Source of the DNA: Balneola sp.
GTDB lineage: Bacteria > Bacteroidota > Rhodothermia > Balneolales > Balneolaceae
DNA length: 62,529 nucleotides
Assembly (NCBI GenBank): GCA_002696035.1
Contig: NZQV01000025.1
Location: 62,700-125,228 of the forward strand
Direction: 5' to 3'
The translations under genes were made by a program, and so were the position numbers. The first letter of the stretch is position 1; each line of letters starts with the position of its first letter. The notes under the pieces were generated by a model that saw nothing but the letters and a program-made list of their open reading frames with translations, was not told the DNA's origin and did no database searches. Positions 60,104 through 62,529 of the stretch are shown in pieces.

Positions 60104-60454
60104 TTATTGAAATAAATTCAGATCGGCAATTCCTGAAATGCTCTCCATAAAATGCTGTAAACGCGAGATATGCGAAAGGAGAGAGCACTTTCTCTATCAC
60201 CCCGATCAGAAAGAAATTTCATGCTGATCTCATAACAGAAGCTTTTTATACGTATCTTTAAGGCTTACTAAAAATCGTGAGTTCGCGATAAGACTGGAAT
60301 ACCATAACTTTTCAGGTTTATAGAACCTTGCTGGCCTTTGTAAATCAAGCAGTCGTGCTTGCCTCTTGTCCATAGCTCACCTCAAATTGATACCCGACAA
60401 GAAGCAGTGCAGCACAAATTTCTATACGGGATTATAACGACTAAAAAATACTAT
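60104..60454 (+). promoter_or_regulatory. Long leader of the DEAD-box helicase gene
   Basis: About 350 bases separate the terminator from the helicase ATG and contain no gene. Near the end is a hairpin CAAGCA/TGCTTG (about 60347-60362) and CTTGTC/GACAAG arms further apart (about 60364 and 60397). A structured long 5' UTR is usual for cold-shock-type helicase mRNAs that control their own level; here that is inference. Confidence 0.5.
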
Positions 60455-62317
60455 ATGTCAACCTTTCAAGAATTGGGCCTCTCGCCCGAAATATGTCAAG
60501 CCGTTGAAGATCTTGGCTTTGATACCCCCACAGAAGTTCAGGAACGAGCTATTCCTACCATTTTAGCTTCTCAAAGAGATCTTGTGGCTTTGGCCCAAAC
60601 CGGAACAGGGAAAACAGGTGCATTTGGAATGCCCGTGCTCCAGCAAGTAGATGCCAGCTCAAGTAATGTTCAGGTTTTGGTGCTTTCACCAACCCGCGAA
60701 CTGGCTATCCAGATAGAAAGAGATCTGAAAGATTTCTCCAAGCATCAGAAAGGAATTAAAACCTTGGCTGTGTATGGCGGAACAAATATCTCCACGCAGA
60801 TACGCGGACTTAAAAACGGTGCGCAGGTAGTAATAGGAACTCCGGGACGGATGCTGGATCTTATTCGCCGCCGCAAACTGGATGTAACCAATGTTCGGTC
60901 TTTGGTTTTAGATGAAGCCGATGAAATGCTGAACATGGGATTCCAGGAAGACCTTGATGCAATTCTTCGTGATACGCCAAAGGAGAAGCAAACACTGTTG
61001 TTCTCGGCAACCATGCCTAATCAGATCTCCAAGATCGCTAACAAATACATGAATAATCCTGAAGAAATTCAGGTAAGTGCCCGAAATTCCGGCGCGTTGA
61101 ATGTAGAGCACCATTTCTATATGGTTCAGGCTAAAAACCGTTATGACGCACTGAAGCGTATTGCAGACGTAAACCCTGATATTTACGGGATCATCTTTTG
61201 CAGAACTCGCAGAGAGACCGCTGATATTGCTTCAAAACTTACCAAAGAAGGCTACAATGCTGATCTATTGAATGGAGACTTGTCTCAAAGTCAGCGTGAC
61301 GAAGTTATGAACCGATTCCGATCTGGCGAATTACAACTATTGGTTGCTACTGATGTTGCTGCCCGCGGACTCGATGTGGATAGCCTGACACATGTTATCA
61401 ACTATAACCTTCCGGATGACCTGGAAGTATATATTCACCGAAGTGGCCGTACCGGTCGTGCAGGGAATAGCGGAATTTCCGTTTCTATTATTCACACCCG
61501 TGAGATGAACAAAATTCGCTCACTTGAGAAAATGTCCGGTAAAGATTTTATCAAACAGGATGTACCGAAAGGGGAAGAAGTTTGTGGGGTCCGTATGATG
61601 GACATGGTTGAAAAACTTAGAACCACAGAGGTTAACGAAAAGCAGATCGAGAAGTACTTGCCGCAAGTATATGAGCGACTTGCTGATTTAGGCTGGCAAG
61701 ATCTGATCAAGCATTTTGTATCCATGGAATTCAATCAGATCCTGGAATATTATGAGCAGGCCGGTGATATCAATGCAACGGCAGGAAAGTCTAAGAATAA
61801 CAACAACCGCAAGAATTCTTCGAACCGTAAAAGCAATCGAAATTCAGGTGGTGGAAGCAGCAATCGTACTGCCGAAGCTGGCTTTACCCGCTATTTCCTG
61901 AATGTAGGCGGTAGAGATGGCTTGAATCCGGCCCGATTGATGGGTGTGGTAAACGAACAAATGAATGGCAAGAAGCCTGATTTTGGCAAGATCGACATTC
62001 AGAATAACTTCTCATTCTTTGAAGTGGAAGAAGGTTTTGATTCGAAATTATTTGAGTCGATGAATGGAACTAAATTTGAAGGCCGTGACATTTCCGTTGA
62101 ATTGGCTAAGCCCGATACCAATGGTTCTTCCGCTTCTTCCTCGTCCAATGGATCTTCATCCGGTGGTGGATATAAAGGAAAAGGCAGATCTGGATCCAAG
62201 AGTAAAAGCTCTTCTGGTTCCAAAAAAGGAAGCCGCAAGTCTAAAGGTGAAGAGCCTTTCAGTAAATCCAGAGGCGGACGGATCAAGAAGAAGAGAAAAG
62301 AAGAGCTTTATTCTTAA
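60455..62317 (+). CDS. deaD: DEAD-box RNA helicase (DeaD/CsdA-like)
   Basis: A 620-residue ATP-dependent RNA helicase. Q motif region FDTPTEVQERAIP, motif I AQTGTGKTGAF, motif Ia PTRELAIQ, motif II DEAD (VLDEADEMLNMG), motif III SATMP, and VI HRSGRTGRAGNSG are seen in the first 365 residues. After a linker follows the DbpA/CsdA-type RNA-binding domain (about 470-570: FTRYFLNVGGRDGLNPARLM, KIDIQNNFSFFEVEEGFDSK) and a Gly/Ser/Lys-rich tail with RGGRIKKKR. Roles in ribosome assembly and cold adaptation are known for this group. ATG at 60455 is chosen over an upstream frame start because it opens the Q motif domain. Confidence 0.93.
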   Translation: MSTFQELGLSPEICQAVEDLGFDTPTEVQERAIPTILASQRDLVALAQTGTGKTGAFGMPVLQQVDASSSNVQVLVLSPTRELAIQIERDLKDFSKHQKGIKTLAVYGGTNISTQIRGLKNGAQVVIGTPGRMLDLIRRRKLDVTNVRSLVLDEADEMLNMGFQEDLDAILRDTPKEKQTLLFSATMPNQISKIANKYMNNPEEIQVSARNSGALNVEHHFYMVQAKNRYDALKRIADVNPDIYGIIFCRTRRETADIASKLTKEGYNADLLNGDLSQSQRDEVMNRFRSGELQLLVATDVAARGLDVDSLTHVINYNLPDDLEVYIHRSGRTGRAGNSGISVSIIHTREMNKIRSLEKMSGKDFIKQDVPKGEEVCGVRMMDMVEKLRTTEVNEKQIEKYLPQVYERLADLGWQDLIKHFVSMEFNQILEYYEQAGDINATAGKSKNNNNRKNSSNRKSNRNSGGGSSNRTAEAGFTRYFLNVGGRDGLNPARLMGVVNEQMNGKKPDFGKIDIQNNFSFFEVEEGFDSKLFESMNGTKFEGRDISVELAKPDTNGSSASSSSNGSSSGGGYKGKGRSGSKSKSSSGSKKGSRKSKGEEPFSKSRGGRIKKKRKEELYS

Positions 62318-62406
62318 GGAATTGGTTCCGACGCAGAGCGTGGGTAACCAGTCTTTATCTTAGAATAATTGCTGCTGACATTATAAGTCGGAGCGAGTAA
62401 GAATGT

Positions 62407-62446
62407 AAGCCTAAGATCAGCGATGGTCTTAGGCTTTTATTTTATC
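62407..62446 (+). terminator. Intrinsic terminator after the helicase gene
   Basis: AAGCCTAAGA (62407-62416) and TCTTAGGCTT (62427-62436) form a perfect 10-bp stem followed by TTATTTTAT. About 90 bases after the gene stop. Confidence 0.85.
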
Positions 62447-62529
62447 CAGACGTGTTGAAAGGTCAGTATATTGTATGTTTATACATCACGTATTGACTGG
62501 TGTACGAGGTCGAGTCGGGCTTGATAAGT

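Overview
The window looks like a chromosomal segment of a Bacteroidota/Balneolota-type marine bacterium (a Gracilimonas- or Balneola-like organism is my best guess). The reasons are a CarboxypepD_reg-type surface protein, lipoproteins with short lipoboxes, a dispersed four-helix-bundle gene, and housekeeping genes of that style. The assignment rests on recognition of protein families, not on a search.

Region 1 (about 1-2118) is an integron. Three small gene cassettes, plus the tail of a fourth, lie end to end. Two attC recombination sites are readable and the stops of two cassette genes fall inside the R'' core of their own attC. An integron-type tyrosine recombinase (IntI, with the extra IntI patch) follows. 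Unusually, cassettes and intI point the same way, and cassette tails face the 5' end of intI.

Region 2 (2218-20042) follows directly, on the same strand: the morphogenesis operon of a tailed siphophage-like prophage. In order it carries portal, ClpP-like prohead protease, HK97-fold capsid, an internal terminator, head-tail connectors, an embedded DUF5675/holin-like lysis block, tail completion, tail tube, tail chaperone with a programmed -1 frameshift, tape measure, tail tip and a receptor-binding protein with a NodB-like domain and knob repeats. No terminase, replication or repressor gene is visible, so integron genes sit where the terminase would be expected. One cassette encodes a nucleotidyltransferase-fold protein of a kind common in phages. 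This makes a phage-borne integron the leading hypothesis.

Region 3 (20072-36559) is host chromosome: a lipoprotein, recX-recA, a four-helix-bundle gene flanked by 32-bp imperfect inverted repeats, a surface protein coupled to a kynureninase-like enzyme, tryptophan 2,3-dioxygenase, a BadF-type sugar kinase, a repeat-rich spacer, and tatD. It continues with a DUF4160 gene lying between two attC-like sites (probably a stray integron cassette), a serine hydrolase, a YbaK-type deacylase, DUF4256, a Na/Pi symporter and pdxB.

Region 4 (36611-49301) has thymidine phosphorylase, a PspA/coiled-coil/membrane protein set, enoyl-CoA hydratase, a CNNM/CorC protein, a two-module AAA+ ATPase, a SatD-DUF3307 pair behind a striking ATATCGG operator array, phosphofructokinase, an NAD(P)-binding epimerase-like protein, azurin and a Gfo/Idh/MocA oxidoreductase.

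Region 5 (49396-62446) holds a TetR-controlled efflux operon (TolC, HlyD, a 50-residue protein, two ABC ATPases, two ABC-2 permeases), a GAF histidine kinase, a beta-propeller lipoprotein coupled to an LCIB-like putative carbonic anhydrase, a GIN-domain secreted protein and a DEAD-box RNA helicase with a long structured leader. I saw no rRNA, tRNA or CRISPR array.
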